The notes: generated by a model from the sequence alone, not told the origin. 64,000 nucleotides of DNA from Asterias rubens (GCF_902459465.1 NC_047065.1:14981634-15045633), one strand, 5' to 3'; shown: positions 30,467-42,440, numbered from the stretch's first letter. Translations and numbers: made by a program.

Positions 30467-31059
30467 ATAGATACGCAGTCAAATGCTATGGCGGACGTCA
30501 TATGAGTCTGTGCTGTTCTTCGATGGTTGCTAGCAGTTAACTATCGCAGCAGGATCGATGTTTGCGGAACCATGTTGTGCACCAGTAAGGATGTATTGGA
30601 CTGAGAGGTGATTAATGAAGGCACAATAGATAGTGTTCACACAGCTTGCACAATTTTGGTGTTCTGCATTTAGTGAGAAAGCCATGCTTTTCATGGCACA
30701 ATTAGAATTTTTGGGTAATTACTTCTCTTATGAATAAAGTAGAAAGCCTTTTTTCTTGACTTCCTCCTTAAACGATTGAGAAAAATAATTGAGAATTTGA
30801 GTGGTCTAGCTTTTTTGGTTTATCTGCTACATCCAATTCAACTTGCACTGGTCCAAGGTCTATGGGGATTTCCCCATGGATTTGCATTGACAGTGCCTTT
30901 AGTGTGGGGACTAAGCCTTGGAATAAATTTACATCTACGTCTTTGTTAATACTCTGCAGGCAAGCGTGGTATTTCATGTATTTTGGGAATTGTTTAACTA
31001 TCTCTACACCATGTTTAACTATCTCATGACATTTTTTATTTCAAACATCAAGTTATGAA

Positions 31060-32324
31060 CCGCAAGGGAAACCAACTGAGTAAATTAAAGGAAAACAATC
31101 GAGAAAAATTACTCCAGCGGGATTTGAAGCAACGACCTCCGGATTAACGTACCGGCGCACAGTGGGCCAAGTCAAGGTCAAACTACGCATGGTAACTTCA
31201 TGGCGTTAATTGAAATCAGTAAACAAAACCTTTGAACAAATAATTATTCAACCACGTATATAAATTTCAGTCTATTACAAGGGTTGTTTTTTCCTCAATC
31301 AAACAAGTTGTTTAAAGTGGAATTATATCAAGTAGATTAGAAGAAACTATCAAAAGAGTTATTATTAAAGTAGGTGTGAATACATTACCGAGAATATTGA
31401 ATATTCATGAGAATGTGGTCAAGTAGTCGGAGCCTGGACCAAATTTTAGATTCTTTATCCCCCGATGCAAAATTAACGTCTTTTTAATCGTTGCGGTACC
31501 CGCTGCTAAAACATAAGATTCAAACTGCCTCTCTACATGACAATCTCGAAGGTCTAGTTTGTAAGACTGCTCTAGAATTGCAAAGGTAATTGGTTCGAAT
31601 CCCAACCGTGTAATATTCCTGTCTTTGTTTTCCCCCTAAGGAACTCGGAAAAGTACTGAGTACACAGTGCTTATAATACAAATCGGTAAACGGGTAAAAC
31701 CAAATTATACATATTTTTTTTATCCCCGATGCAAATTTAACGTTTATCAAAAAGTGCGGTACCCGCTGCTAAAATTTCGGATTTGAATTGCCTCTAGCTG
31801 TACCGGTCAATCTCGGTGGTGTAGTTGGTAAGACACTGCTTAAGAGATACAAAGGTCGTGGGTTAGAGTCCAACCCGAGTATATTACTCGGCTTTTTTTT
31901 ACAGCACTTGGGAAAATACGAAGTACACAGTGCTAACACACATCGGTGTAACGGTTAAACCAAACTTGTTATTCTTTATCCTCCGATAGAAATTTATTAA
32001 TAACTGCTTCAAAAATACCCGACTTTTTTCAAATATCAAATTACAAACCACAAGGAAAACCGACTGGGTAATTTGTTCGGCTGAACAGAGAAAATTTACT
32101 CCAGCGGGATTTTAACCAACGACCTCCGGATTAACGTATCGGCGCTCTACCAACTGAGCTATACAGACCTTCATTGGCTGTCTAAAAACATAGCTGAATA
32201 TTGATTGAAACGTTGTCATCATTCATGTTCTATCTTTTATTTATTTATTAGCCCAATCTTTCGACAGGGCGGTGAAAAATTAGTCTATAGACTCTTAATT
32301 TGTTACTCTGCACGGAAATCTTTA
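31060..32324. repeat. Copy A of the 1.09-kb tandem repeat (with a partial preceding copy)
   Basis: From about 31200 this contains two family-1 SINE heads (near 31545-31615 and 31815-31880, plus strand) and one family-2 tRNA-like head (32094-32170, minus strand), followed by CATTGGCTGTC and GCACGGAAATCTTTAGT. A fragment at 31060-31165 resembles the end of another unit. Confidence 0.75.
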
Positions 32325-33872
32325 GTGTTTTTAAAATGGTTTATTCGTCCGAATAAAGCCATACGGCAATGATACATACATTTTATGCAGTAATTTACAG
32401 AAACTTTGTACAAAATAAATAAAAACATAAACACTGACAACTTTTGAGAAACTTAGGGTAACCCTAACATTCTACAAAACGAACAGTAAACATAACATTG
32501 ATCAGAAAACAACTCAATTCAACAAAATTAATCGAAAGCACTATAAAACAGTAGTCAATAACCCTTCACCAAAAAGTTCTTTGTTCGTGAGTTCACAACA
32601 TTAATCAAAATCATTCCCTTCACCATTATGAGTTCTCAATTCGACAGTCGAATCTCATCACCAACAGTTCATTGTTCATGGGGTTTTGCAGCCCATTTCA
32701 AAGAATAACTGGTAGTTATCCCATACTCCTAACCTGCTTATCCGTCGTTTCATCTCCATGTTACTCCAAGTGCAGACTTCTCGATACGATTCTGCGGGGA
32801 TGTGTCTTTCGAAGTATTTCTTCAGTCTCTTTCTCTCCTCTGGGTTGTCCGTTTCGTCTCGCTGATTGAGTCGGAGTTCACTGGTTCCCGGGTTTCTCTG
32901 TATGTGCTGTCCATTGCTTGTGTTTGTTCTTGTTGTTTTGAAGGTCCAGGCTGAGGTTGTAGTGGTTCTTTTGTACTGGAGGGTGCGTCAAGTGTTCTCC
33001 CTTTCGTTACGTCGTTTCTTTCTCTTGAGTCTCGGTGGTTGTGGCGGTTCCGGTTGTGTCTGTTTTTCTTCTTCGTCTTCCCCTGAAGATTGTTCAGAAA
33101 GTAATGGTGACTTCTTGACTCGGTTAGCGTAGGTGTGCGGGCATAGTTGCGTCGTGTGTTCAGTTGATTTGCAGTTCGTGCAATCGGATGGCTGCCGGCA
33201 GTTCTTTCTCATGTGTCCATATTGTTGGCATGAATTACACCTGATGTTGGGGCAGGTGGCGGCCTTGTGCCCCTCTTCTGAGCACTTTCTACACGTTTCT
33301 GTCTGTGTACTTGACAACCAGTTGAAACCCGTTCACCGTGATGTACGATGGTATCTTTCTGTCTATCTCCATACGTAGGTGCCGGTTGCCGTTTTCCCAA
33401 TTCTGATGTTGCTGCCAGTGTCCTCGACGGATGGCGTGAACCTCTCCGTACGAGGACATGACGGCAGCGACGCTGGTGTCTTTCATCTCAAAAGGTGCAT
33501 ACATTACTGTTACGTAATGCAAGTTCTTGCCGGCAGGTGCTGTGTGTACGGTGTTTTCCCCGATCTTCAGCTCCGTTGTCATTAGTGTCTCTGTTCCTTC
33601 TGCGGTCTTTGTGGTAACGATCCATTTCTTATCGGCCACCTGCTGTACACACTGCACATCATCGGTCAGGGTGGTCTCTACCAAGTCGCATATCTTGTCA
33701 TAGGTGGCTCTTTCGTTTAGCAAAAGTTCAACGCTGTGATTTCTCTGCATCTTGAACTCGTTTGCACTATCGGTTCTCACTCGAGTTGTAGGGGTTTAAA
33801 GCCCTAAGCATGATCCTCAAGATGTTGAACGTTCTCCATACAGGTCCACTGCAACATCCATAGAGAAAGTTA
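32325..33872 (-). pseudogene. Frameshifted CCHC zinc-knuckle, gag-like (ZCCHC3-like/retrotransposon ORF1-like) retrocopy
   Basis: On the minus strand the frame opens near ATG 33750 (a longer frame without ATG reaches 33780) and encodes about 150 residues of a gag/RNA-binding-like domain, then shifts near 33300-33320 into a frame with three zinc knuckles (CxxCxxxGHxxxxC-type; starts CRKCSEEGH, CNSCQQYGHMRKNC, CTNCKSTEHTTQLC). At 32988 that frame stops; Pro/Gln-rich and then Arg/Lys-rich sequence continues in the other two frames to about 32668. An AATAAA lies near the 3' end (about 32340) and a short A-rich end follows at 32325. No endonuclease or reverse transcriptase follows. Known: such CCHC proteins are retrotransposon ORF1/gag products or their host derivatives (ZCCHC3-like). 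At least three frame changes make this non-functional as it stands. Confidence 0.6.
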
Positions 33873-34676
33873 ACGTCTTTTTAATCGTCGTGGTACCCGC
33901 TGCTAAAACATAAGATGAGTACACAGTGCTTATAATACAAATCGATAAACGGGTAAACCCAAATTATACATTATTTTATCCCCGATGCAAATTTAACGTT
34001 TATCAAATAGTGCGGTACCCGCCGCTAAAACTTCGGATTTGAATTGCCTCTAGCTATAGCTGTACCGGTCAATCTCAGTGGTCTATATGGTGAGACAACG
34101 CTTAAGCGTTACAAAGGTCTCTGGGTTAGAATCTAACCCGAGTATATTACCCCGGCTGTTTTTACAGCACTTGGGAAAATACGAAGTACACAGCAGTGCT
34201 TTACACACATCGGTGTAACGGTTAACCAAACTCTTTATTCTTTATCCACCGATAGAAATGTATTTATAACTGCTCAAAAAATACCTGACCTTTTTTTTTT
34301 AAATATCAAATAACAAACCACAAGGGAAACCGACTGGGAAATTTGTTTTTTAAATGGCTGAACAGAGGAAATTTACTCCTGCGGGATTTTAACCAACGAC
34401 CTCCGGATTAACGTATCGGCGCTCTACCAACTGAGCTATACAGACCTTCATTGGCTGTCTCCCAAAACATAGCTGTATATTGAAACGTTATTTTAGTTCA
34501 TGTTCTATCTTTTATTTATTTATTAGCCCAATCTTTCGACAGGGCAGCGAAAAATTAGTCTATAGACTCATTAATTTGTTCCTCTGCACGGAAATCTTTA
34601 GTAAAAGGCGAAAGATTTATGCGAATGCAGTGAAACCAGAGTGCTTATTGAGTGTTTCACCATGGTAGTCTTTCTT
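33873..34676. repeat. Copy B of the 1.09-kb tandem repeat, 5'-truncated
   Basis: Begins at TTAACGTCTTTTTAATCG directly after the retrocopy and is nearly identical to copy C from there on. Contains a family-1 head near 34075-34150 and a family-2 head at 34372-34448. Confidence 0.8.
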
Positions 34677-35767
34677 TACATGTGTAACAAACTTCATGGC
34701 GTTAATTGATATCAGTTAACAAAGTTTTGAACAAATTATTCAAACATGTATATAAATTTCAATCTATTGCAAGGGTTGTTTTTTCTCTCTCAATCAAACA
34801 AGTTGTTTAAAGTGGAATTCTATCAAGTAGATTAGAAGAAACTATCAAAGGAGTTATTATTAAAGTAGGTGTGAATATATTACCGAGAATATTGAATATT
34901 CATGAGAAAGTGGTCAAGTAGTCGGAGCCTGGACCAAATTTTAGATTCTTTATCCCCCGATGCAAAATTAACGTCTTTTTAATCGTCGTGGTACCCGCTG
35001 CTCAAACATAAGATGAGTACACAGTGCTTATAATACAAATCGATAAACGGGTAAACCCAAATTATACATTTTTTTATCCCCGATGCAAATTTAACGTTTA
35101 TCAAATAGTGCGGTACCCGCTGCTAAAACTTCGGATTTGAATTGCCTCTAGCTATAGCTGTACCGGTCAATCTCAGTGGTCTATGGTGAGACAACGCTTA
35201 AGAGTTACAAAGGTCGTGGGTAAGAATCTAACCCGAGTATTACCCCGGCTGTTTTTACAGCACTTGGGAAAATACGAAGTACACAGTGCTTTACACACAT
35301 CGGTGTAACGGTTAACCAAACTCTTTATTCTTTATCCACCGATAGAAATGTATTTATAACTGCTCAAAAAATACCTGAACCTTTTTTTTTAAATATCAAA
35401 TAACAAACCACAAGGGAAACCGACTGGGAAATTTGTTTTTTAAATGGCTGAACAGAGGAAAATGTACTCCTGCGGGATTTAAACCAACGACCTCCGGATT
35501 AACGTATCGGCGCTCTACCAACTGAGCTATACAGACCTTCATTGGCTGTCTCCAAAAACATAGCTGTATATTGAAACGTTATTTTAGTTCATGTTCTATC
35601 TTTATTTATTTATTAGCCCAATCTTTCGACAGGGCAGCGAAAAATTAGTCTATAGACTCATTAATTTGTTCCTCTGCACGGAATCTTTAGTAAAAGGCGA
35701 AAGATTTATGCGAATGCAGTGAAACCAGAGTGCATATTGAGTGTTTCACCATGTAGTCTTTCTTTAC
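34677..35767. repeat. Copy C of the 1.09-kb tandem repeat, ends at the gap
   Basis: Joined head-to-tail to copy B with a 1091-bp period measured between the CAGACCTTCATTGGCTGTC landmarks (34441 and 35532). It stops at the N run, so further copies may be collapsed there. Confidence 0.8.
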
Positions 35768-35867
35768 NNNNNNNNNNNNNNNNNNNNNNNNNNNNNNNNN
35801 NNNNNNNNNNNNNNNNNNNNNNNNNNNNNNNNNNNNNNNNNNNNNNNNNNNNNNNNNNNNNNNNNNN
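35768..35867. other. Assembly gap (100 N)
   Basis: Exactly 100 N, a conventional placeholder for a gap of unknown size, placed at the end of a tandem repeat. Confidence 0.98.
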
Positions 35868-36156
35868 TTCTAGTATACTATGGATCATTTTGTGTTTCTC
35901 AAATGATTAAAGGTAAACTAGATTTAACTATTTGTTTCTTCTCATCACAGACGCTTTACAGCAACTTATTGGGTGAGGAACATACTTTTGTGTATGGAAC
36001 ATTGTACCCAACAGCCTCTGCAAGTGCATAGTTCTTTGCTGACATTGGACTCTCAACGATGGAAGCAGTCAAGGTGTGTATTCAAACAATGCCAGGATTC
36101 TCAAATACACTAAGGGAGGATGCACCAAAGCTTTTCGCCATGGAAGGTATTAGAGG

Positions 36157-36345
36157 GTAGGTCTAATAATAATAATAATATGAAACATTTATATGGCGCT
36201 CTACGGAGAACAGAGCGCTTAACATGAGACTATGACAACAAAACAAAAGAAAAACAAACAAACCAGGATGGGTGGGGAAAAAGAAATGTCTTGAGGAGGC
36301 TTTTGAATACAGGCAACGAGATTGCCTCTCTCAGGTCTTTTTTCA
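36157..36345. mobile_element. (AAT)n-headed SINE-like remnant inside the SLC25A3 copy
   Basis: AATAATAATAATA followed by TGAAACATTTATATGGCGCT and CGGAGAACAGAGCGCTTAAC, the 3'-tail form of the family at 57512 in minus orientation. It starts within ten bases of the donor-like site. Confidence 0.5.
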
Positions 36346-36377
36346 AACTTGTAATAGTTATTTTTTATCTTGGACCA

Positions 36378-36558
36378 GGGCCCAATCTCATAAAGCTTTT
36401 AGCAGAAAATACTGCTTAACCAGTTTCTTTGCTGAGCAATAGATATGGGTGGCACCAGTGGCACCAACGTGAACATCATGAAATGTTGGCTGGTAACCTG
36501 TGTTTGCTTAGCATTCTTTTCTTGTGCTTAGCTGGTTTTTGTGCTTTATGAAATTGGG
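36378..36558. mobile_element. MITE family 3 copy
   Basis: GGGCCCAATCTCATAAAGCT at the left and GCTTTATGAAATTGGG at the right are inverted; interior AGCAGAAAATACTGCTTAAC. Confidence 0.75.
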
Positions 36559-36559
36559 C

Positions 36560-37525
36560 AATGGTCATACCATTCCAGGCCCATAGGCATGAAGACTTGA
36601 TTTATTTTGTTCTGTGCATTGTTTACTACCTCGGTTGTTTTTACTATTTAGTGTATATGATTTATTTCAAAACTTATATGCGAAAGTAGGCCTAACCTTA
36701 CCTAATTGTATGTGGGGGTTTTGCGGGGGGTAGGGGGAGGGTGGCGCAAGATGCATTTTACTCTCAGTATCAGGTACTTTCTAAAAAGTATGACATGGTT
36801 GTGGACCTCGGTCTTTATTGCATGAATCCACCTCACACACTTCCTTAGATCCGCTCCTGGGATGGTATTAATACAGTTTAGTTACCCTGTAATGGGTGAC
36901 TTTCTGTAGAGCCATTCAGCAACACTGTTAATGTTGTGTTCCATGGGGAGTGCTTGAGTCATTGGTGTGTAAGAGAAGAATACCTCCGCTATGAGCAAAA
37001 TAGTACATCTTGTGATGACCTCTTTATGCCTTGACGTCCGACACTCATCTGCATCAACATGTTCTTTGTTGATGTTAGATTCAAGTGAAAGTGTCAAGGC
37101 ATTTGGTCAACTTTGTACACATGGTGTCATGCTTGTGATGGGGACATTTGTGTTTTCAATTCGTGTTTTAAAACGACATTTTTGTGGCAGGGAGTAAATA
37201 TTCTGTCAGTTTGTTTCATGGTTTAAAAACCATGGCGTGTCATAAGCCATTTTGAGATACGGTGGACACACTACTATAAGCACTGTATGGTTTGTGTAAA
37301 TCTGTCTGTATACACCCAAACCACACAGTGCACTGCTATAGTGGCCACCAAACCTCAAAAAGGCTAATTGCGGCACTGGGCTTTTTACTTTTCATTCATG
37401 ATGGGATTCATTTGAAAATCCTCACATGTATTGTCTCGGTTAGTATCCAAACCTGTATTAATAATCCAGATGTTAATAATTCAATTAATCCAGTCTCTAC
37501 TTGATCTCTTTTCTTGTCCTTTTAG
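36560..37525. other. Interval where the SLC25A3 middle exons should be; none found
   Basis: I looked for the conserved FYKG and IPYTMMKF carrier segments in all frames and saw no match. Only short, unsupported open frames are present. Confidence 0.4.
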
Positions 37526-38092
37526 GTTTGTGGAAGGGTCTGGTCCCACGTATCGTTATGATTGGTACCCTGACTGCTCTACAATGGTTCATCTATGACT
37601 CGGTTAAGGTGTACTTCCGTCTGCCCCGCCCACCACCACCAGAGAGCCTCAAGCAGAAGTTAGCTGCCAAATGGGTCAATTTAGAAATGCGCATAAACCC
37701 AATTACATAAAAATAAATCAAATTTATTACAGGAATATTTAACTGGAAAAAAAACAAAGACAACCATTTCCATCGTTGTTGATATTTTGTTTTGGTTTGT
37801 GGGTTTTTAAAACTGAACTTCTCGTGAATACATCATTTAAAATAAAAACTTAAGACTTGAAGACTGGTTATTTAAAAACAATATTTTGGTTTTCGGTTTA
37901 TCCCACCCATGATGAAAACAAATTAACAATTGTGATCAATAAAGACACCTTTTCCATTCTGTTGTTAGTTCAGACACACATTTGAAAAATGATTTGACAT
38001 TGACCGTATACACTGGACCCTAAGTCCACGGGAATATTCTTTTCATATTGATCCTTTGAGTGACTTTGAAATATTTAATATATGTTAAATTT

Positions 38093-38515
38093 GCATTGGG
38101 GATAAAGAATATTAATGTTGGTTTACCCATACACCGATGTGTGTTAGCACTGTATATACTCAGTACTTTCCCGAGTCCTGTGAACAAATATCACAGGCAT
38201 GTTACTCGGGTGGGATTCAAACCCACGACCCTTGCAATTCTAGAGCAGTGTCTTACCATCTAGACTACCGAGGTTGCCCGGTAGCTAGAGGCAGTTTGAA
38301 TCCTTTGTTTTGGCAGCAGGTACTGCAACTATATAATAGATGTTAAATTTGCATCGGGATAAAGAATATTAATTTTGATTTTTACCCATACACCGATGTG
38401 TGTTAGCACTGTATACTCGGTATTTTCCCGAGTCCTGTACAGTGATGCCTGTGATATTTTTTTTACAGGACTCGGGGAAAGTACATCGGTGTATGGATAA
38501 AAACAAAATTAAGAT
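38093..38515. mobile_element. Two family-1 SINE copies, the second folded back on itself
   Basis: A near-complete minus-strand copy at 38093-38330 (B box GTGGGTTTGAATCCCACCC on the minus strand). The second, 38345-38515, repeats the 3' part and then continues as its inverted copy (ACTCGGGGAAAGTACATCGG..GTGTATGG). Confidence 0.7.
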
Positions 38516-38811
38516 AGTGTTTTTTAACAATGTTAATTGCAGTGTTGTCATGTTTTAAGATTTTAATGTAATATTGATGATAGACATTAAATTGCACATA
38601 ATGACTGTGTGAAGGTTCTAGCCACTCATTCAACATCTTAAGAAGTGTGAATCAATCAATTGACATTGTCATGTGTTTGCAGCAGAGCAAAATAATAAAC
38701 GAAACTTAAAACAACGGTTATCAAAATAAGGTGTTTCTTGTCGGATATAGTTTGTATTAACGTGGTTTTACTCCCAATGACCCTGTCCTGACCTGTTGTA
38801 ATTCAGTGCCT

Positions 38812-39158
38812 AAAGGCACTGAACGCTGGTAATTACTAAATTAAAAATTAATTGTCAATAAAAACTTACTTGGCTGTTGATAGTATAAATCATTGTGAGA
38901 GATGGCTCTTTGTAAGGTAACAAGGTTTTTGAGAGAGGCAATTTGTCACTCGTATACTAAAAGACTTATGGCTTGTCGCCTTTTATTAGGCATACAAAAC
39001 TTTTTTTCTTTTTTTTCATTATTCTCTTGCAATTTCGATGACCAATTGAGTAAAAAAAAATCACAGAGTTGTTTTTATTCTTATTATGTTTGGATACACC
39101 AAGTGAGAATACTTGTCTTTGACAATTACCATACATGTAGGTGTCCATCCGTGCCATT
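38812..39158. mobile_element. MITE family 1 copy
   Basis: Left AAAGGCACTGAACGCTGGTA, right TTACCATACATGTAGGTGTC..CGTGCC; interior GGCAATTTGTCACTCGTATA-type block. Confidence 0.65.
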
Positions 39159-39159
39159 A

Positions 39160-40290
39160 AAATGCTTTTTCAAGACTTCTACGTCGCCGACTAAGCATTA
39201 AGTATAGAGTAAAAGTGCCTGGCTGTGATAATCATTTGAATAAAGATTTAACAAAAGCTTCCATTGTACTTTAGGTGTTTGACATCTCTGTGTGCATCTA
39301 TGGGGTACTTTTTGCAATGGAAGAAATGCAACCTAGCAAAGTTGTCTTTGTTCTACTATACAACCCCACAGAGGATTTCTTTAGAAAATGGAATAATTAA
39401 TCAACATAAGTTTCCTCTTAACTGCCATATGTGAGGGTGTGTTAATACGAAGTGTCCACTTTATATGGGGACTTAAGCCTACACAAAGTCCGTGCAGTGC
39501 TTTTTACAGTATTAAAGAATGTGTAAAAGTGTAAGTGCAAAAGATGTCAACGTATTGTATGCAACTAAGCAGTATGTGTGTGTCTGTCCTTACATTGAAC
39601 GTGTAGGTCCTAATTACAATGGATCCCAACAACAGAACAAAGGACCCCACAAGACAATCTCAATAGGAACAACTGATCCCACAAGGAAGTTCTATGGGAA
39701 CAACACACAGGACCCCAAATGTATTTGGAATCAATTTCATAAAGCTGTGTAGCAGAAAATGCTGATGAAGGCTTGGTCACAAAAGACTAGTTCTCACCCC
39801 CCCCCCCAAAAAAAAAAAGTCAAGCCCCTCCCTGATCGATAACTTGATTGGCACACACCTGGCAAGTGAGGGCGCTCGAGTGGTGACAATAAAGTCAATT
39901 AAACTTTGCTCATTTCTGAAGGTGAATCTGTTAATTATTCCAACGAATACTTAAATTTAAGCCGTAACCTAAACATTTTTATTTGGTAATATTCACATTT
40001 CATAGCTATAAATGATTGGAAAGCAAACAAACAAAGGATAATTAATTAAGAAATTGTTTGAAAATGAGCCGCAAATACCGAGGCTAAGTGAGAGTTACAC
40101 GTTTTACATTATGTCATGAAATTTACTGTGAGAAATACAAAACCATAAATTTAACCAATATTTCTTTTACTTGTAATTTTGGTTCACTTATTTGAATAAC
40201 TCGCCCCAGGGATTAGTTCCCCATTGAAAAGCACTACGACAGCGGCAATTTTGATGTACAGAAAACAAAACCCTCCGTAACTTGTATAGA
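39160..40290. other. Intergenic stretch, nothing firm
   Basis: A MITE family 3 half-end (CAATTTCATAAAGCTGTGTA) lies near 39727-39770. No supported coding region. Confidence 0.3.
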
Positions 40291-40296
40291 GTTGTT

Positions 40297-40543
40297 TAGT
40301 CTTGATAGTTGGTGTATCTCAACAAATGCATGAAATAGCAAACCTGTGAAAATTTGAGCTCAATTGGTCATCGAAGTTGCGAGATATTAATGAAAGAAAA
40401 GTTGCGAGATACTAATGAAAGAAAAACACTCATTGTCGCACCATGTTTTATAACATCAACCTCTCCCCGTTACTCGTAATCAAGAATTTTTTCTGGATAA
40501 TAATTATATTTTGACTAATTACCGTATGTGTCCACTGCCTTTA
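40297..40543. mobile_element. MITE family 1, partial copy
   Basis: TTGGTGTATCTCAACAAATG, GCTCAATTGGTCATCGAAGT and the right end TAATTACCGTATGTGTCCAC..TGCCTTT. A short internal duplication of GAAAGTTGCGAGATA is present. Confidence 0.6.
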
Positions 40544-41062
40544 AACAAATGAATAAAAGCGTCATAAAAAAACATGGACTGTGCAATTTAGGGGATGTTC
40601 GCTTTTTTCAGGGACCATTCAACTTCTAGTCTCAGCTCCCTGCAAAATAAAAAGTAAAAACCATTCAGTTTCATTTGGAAGTTGCCGTAAACCACTGATA
40701 TTAACTTTTGCACGGTAAGGCCATCCTATAATACTTCAACTAATTCGGACATGGGCATACAATTTCAATCCGGGGTCCACCCAAAAACGCAAAAGCCATT
40801 TACTATTGATATGCAGATTCGGTCTTGGAAACCAATCAGCAACCGGGCGCTGTGTACAGATTAGAAATCAGTGACAAAATGGCCGGGGTCCTTCAAGATT
40901 GAACGACAACACTGCCCTGCGATGACCGTCTCCATTTGACTGCCACTTTTTAAGGGTTTGGCTTTAGTTTTTTTTAAATACCCATGTCAGGGAATTAGAA
41001 GCTGAAAACACTTTTTACTGAATGTTGTAAAATAGATCGAGAAACTTCAAGAGGACATTTTG

Positions 41063-41104
41063 AGGCAAGTCCGGAACTCTCGCGCGAGAGAGTCCAGACT
41101 TGCC
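41063..41104. repeat. Compact CpG-rich hairpin
   Basis: GGCAAGTCCGGAACTCTCGC pairs with GCGAGAGAGTCCAGACTTGCC with few mismatches and almost no loop. The centre CTCTCGCGCGAGAG resembles, but is not, the TCTCGCGAGA element seen at 24.5 kb. Confidence 0.6.
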
Positions 41105-42184
41105 GTGCAAGTTGCATGCAGTAACCACGGCGTTTAGGTAAACAATGGAGTCAGCCCGGACAAAAATGTTTACTTTTCGCGACTTCGACACTTTTAAGAG
41201 TTCAAAGAGTCCTTTTCATACATTCTTTTGATCTTTCTGAACATTCAAGGATGACATTTTACTTCTTAATGGGTGGCAGTCAGAAATGGTTAGGACCTGG
41301 GCCCGTTGACAGTCTGATTGACAGTGACACACATTATGATTAATGACAGTTACCATGGTTGCCGTTGCCGTTTTATCAAGACTGCAGTTTACAGCAGAAT
41401 GAGGATATGACACCATTCTCCATTGTCTCTCATCATAATGTATCCTTTATGAAAATGAATTTTAACATACCTGCTTACTATTGATGAAGTTTTTGAAGAT
41501 GTATAATTAAACTGTTCTTTTTGTAATTTGAACCAATTATGTAGGAAAGGTTTTGGATTTGATTCCCACCCAAGCAATATCGTGTGGGTTTTATCACTGT
41601 GATGTTGATTATTATGATATTTTTTAGCCGAGGAATGTAACTATTTCATTTGTTTGTTGATGTATTATTTGTTATGGTCTCTTTAATATAAATAATTTAA
41701 AACATGTTTTCTCAACACACATACAACCAAAAAACATGAACTAGTACAGTGTTGATGCTTTAAAGTCCCTCTACTTGAACCTTTTTCATAACGAGGAATG
41801 CATGTTGCCATCTAGACTAGAAAAGACACCACCCAGTTACTCTTTTTCTTCCCTGGCCATTTTTTTAATTGCAGTTCATCACCAACAAATCAGTTTTAAA
41901 AAAAATGTCCCAAACTAAGCTACAACCAAAATTATAAATAGCTACAGTTGTTTGGAGAATTGGAACAATGGAATAAATTTCCTTATGAAACAGTAGTGCA
42001 CAATACAAGTATTTGAAATACTGTTCCACGAAAATTAACAGAAGAAAAAAAAAAGCAAAGAACGAAACAGGAACTTGGAGGAATTCATTTTTTTATGAAA
42101 ATTTGTCAACTTCAATATGCAATCTAGAGCACAAGGATGATAATGGTAATTTGTAATTTCCATGACCAGAACAATTTGTTGTTT

Positions 42185-42440
42185 TATAAGGCAAATAACT
42201 TGATTAAAGTTATTAATTTTAATGTTAATACTGATCAAGCAACTCACAAGATCAAAACTAGTTGTTATACTAATTTTTCAAAGCTCTTGTAGTTGTATAA
42301 TGAGGCAAATAACTTGATTAAAGTTATTATCAAACAACTCATAAGATCCAAACTATTTTGTTCGAGCAATACTAGTCAAAGGAAAGTTGTTGACCATTAC
42401 CATATTAACACCATATAAGTCATGTGTAAATCTATAAATA
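42185..42440. repeat. AT-rich dispersed repeat, also at 46375-46575
   Basis: The block GCAAATAACTTGATTAAAGT..AACTCACAAGATCAAAACTA occurs at 42189, 42303, 46378 and 46488, followed in two places by ATATTTGTGGAAGTAC or ATAGTATTTGTGGAAGTAC. Confidence 0.5.

Larger units (their letters stand above)
35951..37710 (+). pseudogene. SLC25A3: Broken partial copy of the mitochondrial phosphate carrier SLC25A3
   Basis: Exon-like block 35951-36156 (acceptor ATCACAG|ACG, donor GG|GTAGGT) encodes LYSNLLGEE and FFADIGLSTMEAVK, matching the second carrier repeat, but carries an in-frame TAG at 36029-36031 where a Glu codon is expected. The carrier signature there is damaged (T for the Pro, C for an Arg). Block 37526-37710 encodes [20 protein letters not shown] and [15 protein letters not shown], the nearly intact last exon. 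The middle exons are absent from the 1.37 kb between, and the phases (2 then 1) do not join. No 5' exons are visible. Known: SLC25A3 imports phosphate into the mitochondrial matrix. Retained splice signals mean a DNA-level duplication, not a processed copy. AATAAA at 37712-37717 follows the stop. Confidence 0.85.

Noticed and set aside
32094-32170. Possible minus-strand tRNA (also at 34372 and 35465)
   Set aside because: A and B boxes are tRNA-like but stems are mismatched and copies lie in a tandem repeat; treated as SINE family 2.
33289-33585. Plus-strand frames at 32866-33585
   Set aside because: Shadows of the minus-strand zinc-knuckle retrocopy.
35706-36031. Open frames spanning the N run
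   Set aside because: They contain the assembly gap; only the part from 35951 is real coding-like sequence.
36157-37525. Hidden middle exons of SLC25A3
   Set aside because: No frame contains the expected carrier motifs and the flanking phases do not match a direct join.
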